Source: Prevotella sp. (lineage in GTDB: Bacteria; Bacteroidota; Bacteroidia; Bacteroidales; Bacteroidaceae). From it: DNA of 42,460 bases. Where the stretch lies: positions 1-42,460 of the forward strand of contig JAJWLX010000024.1 in NCBI GenBank assembly GCA_021636625.1, read 5' to 3'. Position numbers and translations under genes: made by a program. This document shows, piece by piece, positions 16,274 to 23,677 of this stretch (the stretch's first letter is position 1; every line of letters starts with the position of its first letter). Under the pieces are notes generated by a model. It ran no database searches and had not been told where the DNA came from. It was given only the letters and a program-made list of their open reading frames with translations.

Positions 16274-17674
16274 ATGAACAAGACTGCACAGCACATCATA
16301 GACATACAAAATGTGTCGAAAAGATTCGGCGAGAAAACAGCCCTCAACAACATTAATCTCTTTGTGAGAAAGGGTGAATTCATGACCATTCTCGGTCCCT
16401 CGGGATGCGGAAAAACTACTCTTCTGAGACTCTTGGCAGGATTCGAAACAGCCACAGAAGGCGTGATTACCATCAGCGGCAACGACATTACCAACCTGCC
16501 ACCCTACAAACGAAACGTGAACACGGTGTTCCAGAAATACGCCCTGTTCCCTCACCTCAATGTATTTGACAACATCGCTTTCGGCTTGAAACTCAAGAAC
16601 ACGCCGAAGGACCAGATCATGCCTAAGGTGAAGCGTGCCCTGAAGATGGTGAACATGAGCGATTACGAATACCGCGATGTAAACTCGCTTTCGGGTGGAC
16701 AGCAGCAACGCATCGCCATCGCCCGTGCCATCGTCAACGAGCCGGAAGTGCTCCTGCTCGATGAACCGCTGGCTGCACTCGACCTCAAGATGAGAAAAGA
16801 CATGCAGCTGGAGTTGAAGGAGATGCACGACCGTCTGGGAATCACCTTCGTATATGTTACCCACGACCAGGAAGAAGCATTGACCCTGAGCGACACCATC
16901 GTGGTGATGAGCGAGGGAGAAATCCAGCAGATTGGAACACCTACCGATATCTACAACGAACCAGCCAATTCGTTTGTGGCTGATTTCATCGGCGAGAGCA
17001 ACATCCTCTGCGGAACGATGATCCACGACTGTCTGGTAAAGGTTGCCGGATCGGAGATTCCTTGTGTGGATAAGGGATTCGGATGCAACCAGGAGGTAGA
17101 TGTAGTGATTAGACCGGAAGACATCGAGGTGAGCACCGACACAGAGCACGCCCAGTTTGTCGGCAAGATTACCTCATCCATCTTCAAGGGCGTACACTAC
17201 GAGATGCTTGCCGAGAGCGACAAGGGTTGCGAATTTCTGATTCAGAAATACAAGCATTTCGAGGTGGGACAGACCATCGGCATGAGCGTGATTCCAGACA
17301 ACATCCACATTATGAAGAAGGAGCGTACCACTAACACCTTCGAAGCAAAGGTGAATGGCGACGGCACCATCGAGTTTCTGGGCTGCGAATACCTGATAGA
17401 GATTCCGGAGGATAAGAAGAATCTGATTCATACCAATGAAGACGGCAAGGAAGTGATCAATGTCAACGTGGATTTCGGAAAGATCGAACTCTTCGACAAC
17501 GAGAGCGAAGGAACCTTTACGGGCGACATCAGCTTCATCCTCTACAAGGGCGACCACTATCACCTGACCATCGACACCGACTGGGGCGAGAAACTCTATG
17601 TAGATACACAGGATGTATGGGATCTGGGCGACCACGTAGCAATCACCATTCCTCGAGAGAATATTACTTTTTAA
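16274..17674 (+). CDS. potA: PotA, ATPase of the spermidine/putrescine ABC importer
   Basis: 466 residues from the ATG at 16274. All ABC ATPase motifs are present: Walker A GPSGCGKTT (41-49), signature LSGGQQQR (139-146), Walker B VLLLDEP (159-165) with the D-loop after it, and the THDQEEA switch region. A TOBE-type regulatory domain follows. The protein is about 90 residues longer than E. coli PotA: an extra beta-rich segment from about residue 355 on (KVNGDGTIEFLGCEY to the end) looks like a second TOBE-like unit and seems usual for Bacteroidota. It couples ATP hydrolysis to polyamine import through PotB and PotC and is the first gene of the operon. Confidence 0.95.
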   Translation: MNKTAQHIIDIQNVSKRFGEKTALNNINLFVRKGEFMTILGPSGCGKTTLLRLLAGFETATEGVITISGNDITNLPPYKRNVNTVFQKYALFPHLNVFDNIAFGLKLKNTPKDQIMPKVKRALKMVNMSDYEYRDVNSLSGGQQQRIAIARAIVNEPEVLLLDEPLAALDLKMRKDMQLELKEMHDRLGITFVYVTHDQEEALTLSDTIVVMSEGEIQQIGTPTDIYNEPANSFVADFIGESNILCGTMIHDCLVKVAGSEIPCVDKGFGCNQEVDVVIRPEDIEVSTDTEHAQFVGKITSSIFKGVHYEMLAESDKGCEFLIQKYKHFEVGQTIGMSVIPDNIHIMKKERTTNTFEAKVNGDGTIEFLGCEYLIEIPEDKKNLIHTNEDGKEVINVNVDFGKIELFDNESEGTFTGDISFILYKGDHYHLTIDTDWGEKLYVDTQDVWDLGDHVAITIPRENITF

Positions 17675-17697
17675 ATTATAAAATTGCAGATCAGAAA

Positions 17698-18483
17698 TTG
17701 AAACTCATAAAGTTTATCTCTTCGCGACAGAGTTGGTCGATTCCGTACGCCATCTTCGCGGCGATTTTCGTGGTGCTGCCCTTGCTGCTCATCGTGTTCT
17801 TCGCATTCACCGATGAGTACGGTCACATCACACTCTATAATTTCCAGAAATTCCTGGCGCATCCCGAAGCCATCAATACCTTTGTGTATTCCATCGGAAT
17901 CGCCTTTCTCAACACCCTGCTCTGTATCCTGCTGGGCTATCCGGCAGCGTATATTCTCACACAGACCAAGATGAAGTATGCCAATACCATCGTGATGCTC
18001 TTCATCCTGCCCATGTGGGTGAATATCCTGGTGAGAACACTCGCCACCGTGGCACTCTTCGATTTCGCCGACCTGCCACTGGGCGAGGGAGCACTGCTGT
18101 TCGGTATGGTATATAACTTCATCCCCTTCATGATTTATCCAATCTACAACACCCTCCAGAAGATGGACCGCAGTTATATCGAGGCAGCCGAAGACCTGGG
18201 CGCATCGCCTTGGCAGCAGTTCTATAAGGTAATCCTGCCCCTGTCGATGCCGGGCGTGGCAAGCGGAATCCTGATGGTGTTCATGCCAACCATCTCAACC
18301 TTCGCCATCTCAGAGCTGCTCACGATGAACAACATCAAGCTCTTCGGTACCACCATCCAGGAGAACATCAACAACTCGATGTGGAACTATGGTGCGGCAC
18401 TCTCGCTCATCATGCTCTTCCTCATCGGTGCCTCTACCCTCATAGCAGGCGACGGCAGTAAACAGGAAGGAGGTATCAGATGA
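17698..18483 (+). CDS. potB: PotB, polyamine ABC importer permease
   Basis: Inner-membrane permease with six predicted helices and the EAA loop YIEAAEDLGASPWQQFYKVILP that docks on PotA. The frame is open from 17617, inside potA, but the first 27 codons there encode no plausible protein. No ATG occurs between the potA stop (17674) and the conserved start of the protein; a TTG at 17698 gives MKLIKFISSRQSW and a length of 261 residues, close to other PotB proteins, so it is the preferred start. The 3' end overlaps potC by 4 bp (ATGA), implying translational coupling. Confidence 0.88.
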   Translation: MKLIKFISSRQSWSIPYAIFAAIFVVLPLLLIVFFAFTDEYGHITLYNFQKFLAHPEAINTFVYSIGIAFLNTLLCILLGYPAAYILTQTKMKYANTIVMLFILPMWVNILVRTLATVALFDFADLPLGEGALLFGMVYNFIPFMIYPIYNTLQKMDRSYIEAAEDLGASPWQQFYKVILPLSMPGVASGILMVFMPTISTFAISELLTMNNIKLFGTTIQENINNSMWNYGAALSLIMLFLIGASTLIAGDGSKQEGGIR

Positions 18484-19301
18484 CGAATTCACTATTTACC
18501 AGGGAAATGATGAAGAAAGTATTCTGCCAGGGCTATTTGTGGCTGCTCCTGCTGCTGCTCTACTCCCCTATCCTCATTATCGTGATATTCTCGTTTACCG
18601 AGGCCAGGGTCATGGGCAACTGGACGGGCTTCTCGCTGCAACTCTACAAGAACCTCTTTGTAGAGGGAACCCACCACTCACTCACGGCGGCACTCATCAA
18701 TACGATCACCATCGCACTGATCACCGCCACCGTATCTACGATTTTCGGAACCCTCACCGCCATCGGAATCTACAATCTGAGAAACCGGTATGCGAGAAAC
18801 GCCATCCAGTTCGTCAACAATATCCCGATTCTGAACGGCGACATCATCATCGGTATTTCGCTCTTCCTGCTCTTCATCACGCTGGGCATTCCGCAGGGCT
18901 ACACCACGGTGGTTCTCTCTCACATCACCTTCTGTCTGCCCTACGTCATCCTGAGTGTGATGCCTAGACTGAAGCAGATGAACCCGAACCTCTATGAGGC
19001 GGCACTCGACCTGGGTGCTTCTCCGATGCAGGCATTGCGCAAGGTGATTATTCCGGAGATTCTGCCCGGTATGATTTCGGGCTTCATGCTCGCCATCACG
19101 ATGAGTATCGACGATTTCGCCGTCACCATCTTCACCATCGGAAACGAGGGATTGGAGACACTCTCCACCTTCATCTATGCCGATGCCAGAAAGGGAGGCT
19201 TAACGCCGGAACTTCGTCCGCTGAGTACGATCATCTTCGTATTGGTGCTCGTGATGCTGATTATCATCAATCGTCGTTCGGATAAAAACAAGAAGAAATA
19301 A
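18480..19301 (+). CDS. potC: PotC, polyamine ABC importer permease
   Basis: 273 residues, six predicted membrane helices. The first helix (LWLLLLLLYSPILIIVIFSF) and the EAA loop YEAALDLGASPMQALRKVIIPE are typical of PotC. Start codon overlaps the potB stop by 4 bp and the stop is 2 bp before potD, so potB, potC and potD form a tightly coupled unit. With PotB it builds the channel that takes spermidine or putrescine from PotD. Confidence 0.95.
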   Translation: MTNSLFTREMMKKVFCQGYLWLLLLLLYSPILIIVIFSFTEARVMGNWTGFSLQLYKNLFVEGTHHSLTAALINTITIALITATVSTIFGTLTAIGIYNLRNRYARNAIQFVNNIPILNGDIIIGISLFLLFITLGIPQGYTTVVLSHITFCLPYVILSVMPRLKQMNPNLYEAALDLGASPMQALRKVIIPEILPGMISGFMLAITMSIDDFAVTIFTIGNEGLETLSTFIYADARKGGLTPELRPLSTIIFVLVLVMLIIINRRSDKNKKK

Positions 19302-19303
19302 GA

Positions 19304-20680
19304 ATGAAGAACAAGATATTTTTAGGAGTTAAAGGAGTTAAGGCAATTGCTTTTCTCTTCCTGACCCTGCTGATGATTCTGCCGCTCTCTTCCTGTTACA
19401 ACAAGGAGAACAGAGAGGAGATTCTGAAGGTTTACAACTGGGGAGATTACATCGATGAGGATATCCTTGCCGAATTCCCGAAATGGTATGAGGAGCAGAC
19501 GGGCAAGAAGATCCGCGTCATCTACCAGACTTTTGATATCAACGAGGTGATGCTCACCAAGATTGAGCGTGGTCACGAAGATTATGATGTGGTGTGCCCA
19601 TCAGAATACATCATTGAGCGAATGCTTCGCAAAGACCTTCTGCTGCCTATCGACACCGCTTTCGGCAAGACGCCAAACTATCTCAAAAACGTGTCGCCAT
19701 ACATCGTGAAGCAGATTGATGCAACCTCGAATCATGGCAGAATCGCCCACAATTATGCCGTTCCGTATATGTGGGGAACCTGCGGTATCCTATATAATAA
19801 GGTACACGTACCTATAAAGGATGCGCAAACCTGGGGAACGCTGTGGAGTCCCAGATATCGTGGCAAGCTCCTGATGAAGGATTCCTACCGCGATTCTTAC
19901 GGCACCGCCCTGATCTGGGAGTACCGCAAGGAACTGGCTGCCGGCAAGGTGACCGTTCCGGAACTGATGAACGATTATTCGCCAAAAGCCGTTGCCATCG
20001 TAGAGAAACAGCTGAAGGCGCTGAAACCGAGCATCGAGGGATGGGAGGCTGATTTCGGCAAGGAGACGATGACCAAAGGCAAGGCTTATCTAAATATGAC
20101 CTGGAGCGGTGATGCGGTCTGGGCGATAGAAGAAGCTGGGAAGGTAGGCGTGGATCTGGGATACGAAGTACCTAAGGAGGGAAGCAACGTCTGGTTCGAC
20201 GGATGGGTGATTCCGAAGTATTCCCGCAATCCGAAGGCAGCTTCCTACTTCATCAACTATCTCTGCCGGGAGGATGTGGCTCTCGCCAATATGGAAACCA
20301 CAGGATATGTGAGCAGTGTAGCAGGCAAGAAGGTCTTCGAAGCGATGAGCGACAAGGATGCTTATCCTGAGACGGTGAATCTGGCTTATTTCTTCGGAGA
20401 GGAAGGCAGAAAGGCGCATCTCAACCCGATTATGTATCCTGACAGCACAGTGGTGGCAAGATGTGCGATGATTCATGATGCCGGCGACCATACTCCGGAA
20501 GTTCTGGATATGTGGTCAAAAGTAAAGGGTGACAACCTGGGTGGCGGCATCGTGATTTTCCTTCTTGCAGTGGTCTTGGGCTTAACCGTCTTCGTTTCTA
20601 TCAAGAAAATCGAGCACTACAAGCACAGAAGATTGTCGAGAAAACATCGCAGACACCACATTATAAAAGTTAAAGGGTAA
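19304..20680 (+). CDS. potD: PotD, polyamine-binding lipoprotein with an extra C-terminal membrane helix
   Basis: 458 residues. The signal peptide ends in the lipobox LSS-C (Cys31 acylated). The periplasmic binding fold follows, with the PotD hallmark VYNWGDYID near the N-terminus and the ligand-site regions AVPYMWGTCGILYN and WSGDAVWAIEEAGK. Unlike E. coli PotD (348 residues, soluble), this protein ends with a hydrophobic helix at about 416-434 (IVIFLLAVVLGLTVFVSI) and a very basic tail rich in H, K and R. It would therefore be fixed in the inner membrane at both ends, next to PotBC. The last codons (IKVKG) are part of a 7-bp-periodic tract that continues past the stop. Confidence 0.94.
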   Translation: MKNKIFLGVKGVKAIAFLFLTLLMILPLSSCYNKENREEILKVYNWGDYIDEDILAEFPKWYEEQTGKKIRVIYQTFDINEVMLTKIERGHEDYDVVCPSEYIIERMLRKDLLLPIDTAFGKTPNYLKNVSPYIVKQIDATSNHGRIAHNYAVPYMWGTCGILYNKVHVPIKDAQTWGTLWSPRYRGKLLMKDSYRDSYGTALIWEYRKELAAGKVTVPELMNDYSPKAVAIVEKQLKALKPSIEGWEADFGKETMTKGKAYLNMTWSGDAVWAIEEAGKVGVDLGYEVPKEGSNVWFDGWVIPKYSRNPKAASYFINYLCREDVALANMETTGYVSSVAGKKVFEAMSDKDAYPETVNLAYFFGEEGRKAHLNPIMYPDSTVVARCAMIHDAGDHTPEVLDMWSKVKGDNLGGGIVIFLLAVVLGLTVFVSIKKIEHYKHRRLSRKHRRHHIIKVKG

Positions 20681-20820
20681 AAAGTAAAAGGATAAAAGCT
20701 CACGCCCTGAACCAACGGTCACCGGCCGAAGGGAAAGGTAAAGGGCAGAAGCTCCTAGCCCAGGGCAACACCCTGGGTATAATGGCAGTCAACAAGACAC
20801 CCTGAAAGGGCAAAAGCCTT
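20658..20820. repeat. Heptad tract plus REP-like hairpins (copy A)
   Basis: From 20664 the sequence has a 7-bp rhythm (GTTAAAG, GGTAAAA, AGTAAAA, GGATAAA), which includes the end of potD. After it come GGCCGAAGGGAAA (20724-20736) and two hairpins: CCCAGGGCAACACCCTGGG (20759-20777) and CCCTGAAAGGG (20800-20810). The 26 bp at 20740-20765 occur exactly, inverted, at 27434-27459 (copy B). Confidence 0.7.
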
Positions 20821-20877
20821 ATTTTTAGGGAAAAAATGAAGTTTTTTGAGAAAAAAGTGAAAAAAGATGCAGAAAAA

Positions 20878-20909
20878 TTTGGTGGAATGAAAAAAAAGCA
20901 CTACCTTTG
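20878..20909 (+). promoter_or_regulatory. Promoter of tRNA-Tyr
   Basis: TTTG at 20878-20881, 20 bp, TACCTTTG at 20902-20909. About 60 bp before the mature tRNA. Confidence 0.85.
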
Positions 20910-20970
20910 CACTCGCTTTTAAGAACAAAGCTTTTATCAAATAAAGAAAGTTCGCAAATCAAAAGCTTTT

Positions 20971-21052
20971 GGGTAGTTACCAGAGTGGCCAAATGGGGCA
21001 GACTGTAAATCTGCTGGCTATGCCTTCGGTGGTTCGAATCCATCACTACCCA
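20971..21052 (+). tRNA. tRNA-Tyr (GTA)
   Basis: 82 nt, class II. The acceptor stem GGGTAGT (20971-20977) pairs with ACTACCC (21045-21051), discriminator A at 21052. The anticodon stem CAGA/TCTG encloses the loop CTGTAAA with anticodon GTA at 21005-21007. A long variable arm (CTGGCTATGCCTTCGG region) precedes the T arm with GGTTCGAATCC, as expected for bacterial tRNA-Tyr. CCA is not encoded. Confidence 0.97.
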
Positions 21053-21083
21053 CTTTTCCCAAAAATAACTCAAAGATATAAAG

Positions 21084-21120
21084 ATCCGGTTTTCATCATG
21101 AGAATCGGATTTTTTGTTTT
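21084..21120 (+). terminator. Terminator after tRNA-Tyr
   Basis: ATCCGGTTTTC (21084-21094) pairs with GAGAATCGGAT (21100-21110) using two G-T pairs, followed by a T run. Confidence 0.75.
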
Positions 21121-21159
21121 TATATCTCCACAAATAATATAAACAGATAATATAAACAA

Positions 21160-21192
21160 AAAAGCGATGGATTTGTGCAATCCATCGCTTTT
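21160..21192 (-). terminator. Terminator of the gmd-fcl operon
   Basis: AAAAGCGATGGATT (21160-21173) pairs with AATCCATCGCTTTT (21179-21192), perfect 14-bp stem, 5-nt loop. On the minus strand the stem ends in a U run. It lies 20 bp past the fcl stop. Confidence 0.88.
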
Positions 21193-21212
21193 CATATTTC
21201 TCTACCAAAAGA

Positions 21213-22421
21213 TTAGTCCTTCAAACTCTCCTGATACCAGTCGAAGAGCTTCTTCACACCATCCTCAATCTCAACCTTGTGAGTCCAGCCGAGACTATGA
21301 AGCTTATCTACTGAGATGAGCTTTCTTGGGGTTCCATCTGGTTTGCTGGCATCAAACTCAACCTCACCCTCGAAACCTACGGCCTTTACTACAAGCTCAG
21401 AAAGCTCACGGATGGTAAGTTCCTTACCGGTACCCACGTTGATATGGCAGTTGCGAATCTCACCGAGAGATGGGATAGCGCCACCACGGCCCTCAGAGTT
21501 GTTTCTATCCACAGCACCATCTACCTTGGCACCATAGAATACAGAACTGTACTTCTCGATACCGATGATGTCCTTGAAATCTACATTCAGGAGCACGTGA
21601 ACGCTGGCATCTGCCATATCCTCGCTCCAGAGGAACTCACGCAATGGTTTGCCTGTTCCCCAAAGTACCACCTTGTTGTCGTAGATGCCGTAGAACTCCA
21701 GCGCCTTCAGAATGCGCTCGTGAGAGTTGCTGCCGTCTACATTACCCTCGCCGATGATTTTGCGGAGCTTATCAGTAGGGTTGATAGGACGCTTGTTCAT
21801 ATCTACCTCGATGCTGTGCCAGTCGCCATCGTGGATAAGCTTGGCAAGATAAATCTTGCGCATCATCGCAGGCATTACATGGCTGTTCTCCAGGTGGAAG
21901 TTATCGTTAGGGCCATAGAGGTTGGTTGGCATCACAGCGATATAGTTGGTACCATACTGAAGATTGTAGCTCTCGCACATCTTCAGTCCGGCAATCTTGG
22001 CGATGGCATATTCCTCGTTGGTATATTCCAGCGGAGAAGTAAGGAGTACATCTTCACTCATTGGCTGTGGTGCATTCTTTGGATAGATGCAGGTAGAGCC
22101 CAGAAAGAGGAGCTTCTTCACGCCATGAGAATAGGCGTTGCTGATTACGTTGCATTGCATCTTCATGTTCTGCATGATGAAGTCTGCACGATACAATGAA
22201 TTCGCCATGATACCGCCCACGAAGGCAGCTGCCAGAACTACTGCATCCGGCTTCTCCTCATCAAAGAACTTCTCTACTGCATACTGGTCGGTCAAGTCGA
22301 GTTCTTTATGAGAACGACCCACCAGATTATGATAGCCTCTCTTCTCGAGGTTATTCCAAATAGCAGAACCCACGAGTCCGTGGTGTCCTGCTATATAAAT
22401 CTTAGAATCTTTTGATAACAT
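21213..22421 (-). CDS. fcl: GDP-L-fucose synthase
   Basis: 402 residues. It converts GDP-4-keto-6-deoxy-mannose to GDP-L-fucose with NADPH (epimerisation then reduction), in the cytoplasm. The Rossmann motif GHHGLVG is near residue 12, and the active-site features STCIYP (Ser, Cys) and YAIAK (Tyr, Lys) are present, as is the PTNLYGPNDNF substrate loop. It is about 80 residues longer than the E. coli enzyme, because of two insertions: one around DGDWHSIEVDMNKRP to DGSNSHERI, and one around IGIEKYSSVFYGAK to GGAIPSLGE. No active-site residue is affected. It is 47 bp downstream of gmd and completes the same pathway. GDP-fucose feeds capsule, O-antigen or protein O-fucosylation. Confidence 0.95.
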   Translation of the reverse strand: MLSKDSKIYIAGHHGLVGSAIWNNLEKRGYHNLVGRSHKELDLTDQYAVEKFFDEEKPDAVVLAAAFVGGIMANSLYRADFIMQNMKMQCNVISNAYSHGVKKLLFLGSTCIYPKNAPQPMSEDVLLTSPLEYTNEEYAIAKIAGLKMCESYNLQYGTNYIAVMPTNLYGPNDNFHLENSHVMPAMMRKIYLAKLIHDGDWHSIEVDMNKRPINPTDKLRKIIGEGNVDGSNSHERILKALEFYGIYDNKVVLWGTGKPLREFLWSEDMADASVHVLLNVDFKDIIGIEKYSSVFYGAKVDGAVDRNNSEGRGGAIPSLGEIRNCHINVGTGKELTIRELSELVVKAVGFEGEVEFDASKPDGTPRKLISVDKLHSLGWTHKVEIEDGVKKLFDWYQESLKD

Positions 22422-22435
22422 TGATTATTATTGTA

Positions 22436-22469
22436 AACTATCAACCGTTAACTATCAACTGTTAACTAT
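22436..22469. repeat. 7/14-bp repeats in the gmd-fcl linker
   Basis: AACTATCAACCGTT (22436-22449) and AACTATCAACTGTT (22450-22463) are followed by AACTAT. Each 14-mer is two heptads starting with AAC. The same words occur in reverse orientation before rsmD (26765-26820). Confidence 0.7.
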
Positions 22470-23581
22470 TACTTGACAATACCTTTCTCGAGATACTCAA
22501 CGAGGTTGCAGCGAACCTTCTCACCGGCAGCCTCGGCAGCCACCTTGGCCATATCGCTCTCTACCATGATCTTGACGAGATCCTCGAAAGATGTGGTGTT
22601 AGGATTCCATCCGAGCTTAGCCTTTGCCTTTGTTGGGTCACCCCAGAGGTTAACCACGTCGGTAGGACGATAGAAATCAGGAGAAACTTCTACGAGAGTC
22701 TTGCCGATAAGCTCCTCAGGACCCTCAACGCAGATACCCTTCTCGTTCTCATTCTTGCCTTCCCACTTCAGTTCGATGCCTACGTGGTGGAAAGCCAACT
22801 GGGCGAACTCACGAACTGAGTGCTGCTTACCTGTTGCAATCACGAAATCCTCTGGCTTCTCAGCCTGGAGAATCAGCCACATGCACTCTACGTAATCCTT
22901 GGCATAACCCCAGTCGCGGAGAGAATCCAGGTTGCCGAGATAAAGCTTGCTCTGCTTGCCCTGCTTGATACGGGCTGCAGCCAATGTAATCTTACGGGTT
23001 ACGAAAGTCTCACCACGGCGCTCACTCTCGTGATTGAAGAGAATACCCGAGCAGCAGAACATATTGTATGCCTCACGATACTCCTTGACGATCCAGAAGC
23101 CATACTGCTTGGCTACAGCGTATGGAGAATAAGGGTGGAATGGAGTGTTCTCGTTCTGAGGAACCTCCTCTACCTTACCATAAAGCTCTGATGTGGAAGC
23201 CTGATACATACGGCAGGTCTCTGCCAAACCGCACTGGCGGATTGCCTCCAGGATACGGAGCACACCTGTTGCATCTACATCAGCAGTAAACTCAGGAGAG
23301 TCGAAGCTCACCTGTACGTGGCTCTGGGCTGCGAGATTATAAACTTCGGTTGGCTTCACCTTGTTCATCACCTGGATGATACTCATAGAGTCACCGAGGT
23401 CGGCATAATGAAGGTGAAAGTTTGGGGTACCCTCCAAATGTGCGATGCGCTCGCGATAGTCGGTAGATGAGCGACGGATTGTTCCGTGAACATCATACCC
23501 CTTACTCAACAACAATTCGGCTAAGTAAGAGCCATCCTGACCTGTGATACCTGTAATTAAAGCTACTTTTCTATTTTCCAT
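22469..23581 (-). CDS. gmd: GDP-mannose 4,6-dehydratase
   Basis: 370 residues, typical length. It dehydrates GDP-D-mannose to GDP-4-keto-6-deoxy-D-mannose using bound NADP. The extended SDR motifs are intact: GITGQDGSYLAELLL at the N-terminus, the arginine-rich cofactor loop GTIRRSST, and the catalytic YSPYAVAKQYG (Tyr, Lys). STSELYG carries the catalytic Thr/Ser and Glu. It is the first gene of the gmd-fcl operon, with a consensus promoter 38 bp upstream. The 3' end touches the heptad linker. Confidence 0.96.
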   Translation of the reverse strand: MENRKVALITGITGQDGSYLAELLLSKGYDVHGTIRRSSTDYRERIAHLEGTPNFHLHYADLGDSMSIIQVMNKVKPTEVYNLAAQSHVQVSFDSPEFTADVDATGVLRILEAIRQCGLAETCRMYQASTSELYGKVEEVPQNENTPFHPYSPYAVAKQYGFWIVKEYREAYNMFCCSGILFNHESERRGETFVTRKITLAAARIKQGKQSKLYLGNLDSLRDWGYAKDYVECMWLILQAEKPEDFVIATGKQHSVREFAQLAFHHVGIELKWEGKNENEKGICVEGPEELIGKTLVEVSPDFYRPTDVVNLWGDPTKAKAKLGWNPNTTSFEDLVKIMVESDMAKVAAEAAGEKVRCNLVEYLEKGIVK

Positions 23582-23618
23582 TTACTTCTTTATATATGAT
23601 AAATTAATAAATTCGTTG

Positions 23619-23650
23619 CAAAAGTACTATTTTTTTCTCAGACTATCAAA
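23619..23650 (-). promoter_or_regulatory. Promoter of gmd-fcl
   Basis: On the minus strand TTTG (23650-23647), 20 bp, TACTTTTG (23626-23619). Leader of about 30 nt. Confidence 0.82.
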
Positions 23651-23677
23651 CTTTCTGCTATTTATTTGCCTTTTTCT

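Noticed and set aside
20971..21052. tRNA-Tyr as an integration site for an element
   Set aside because: No integrase gene and no direct repeat of the tRNA 3' end could be found in the flanking genes.
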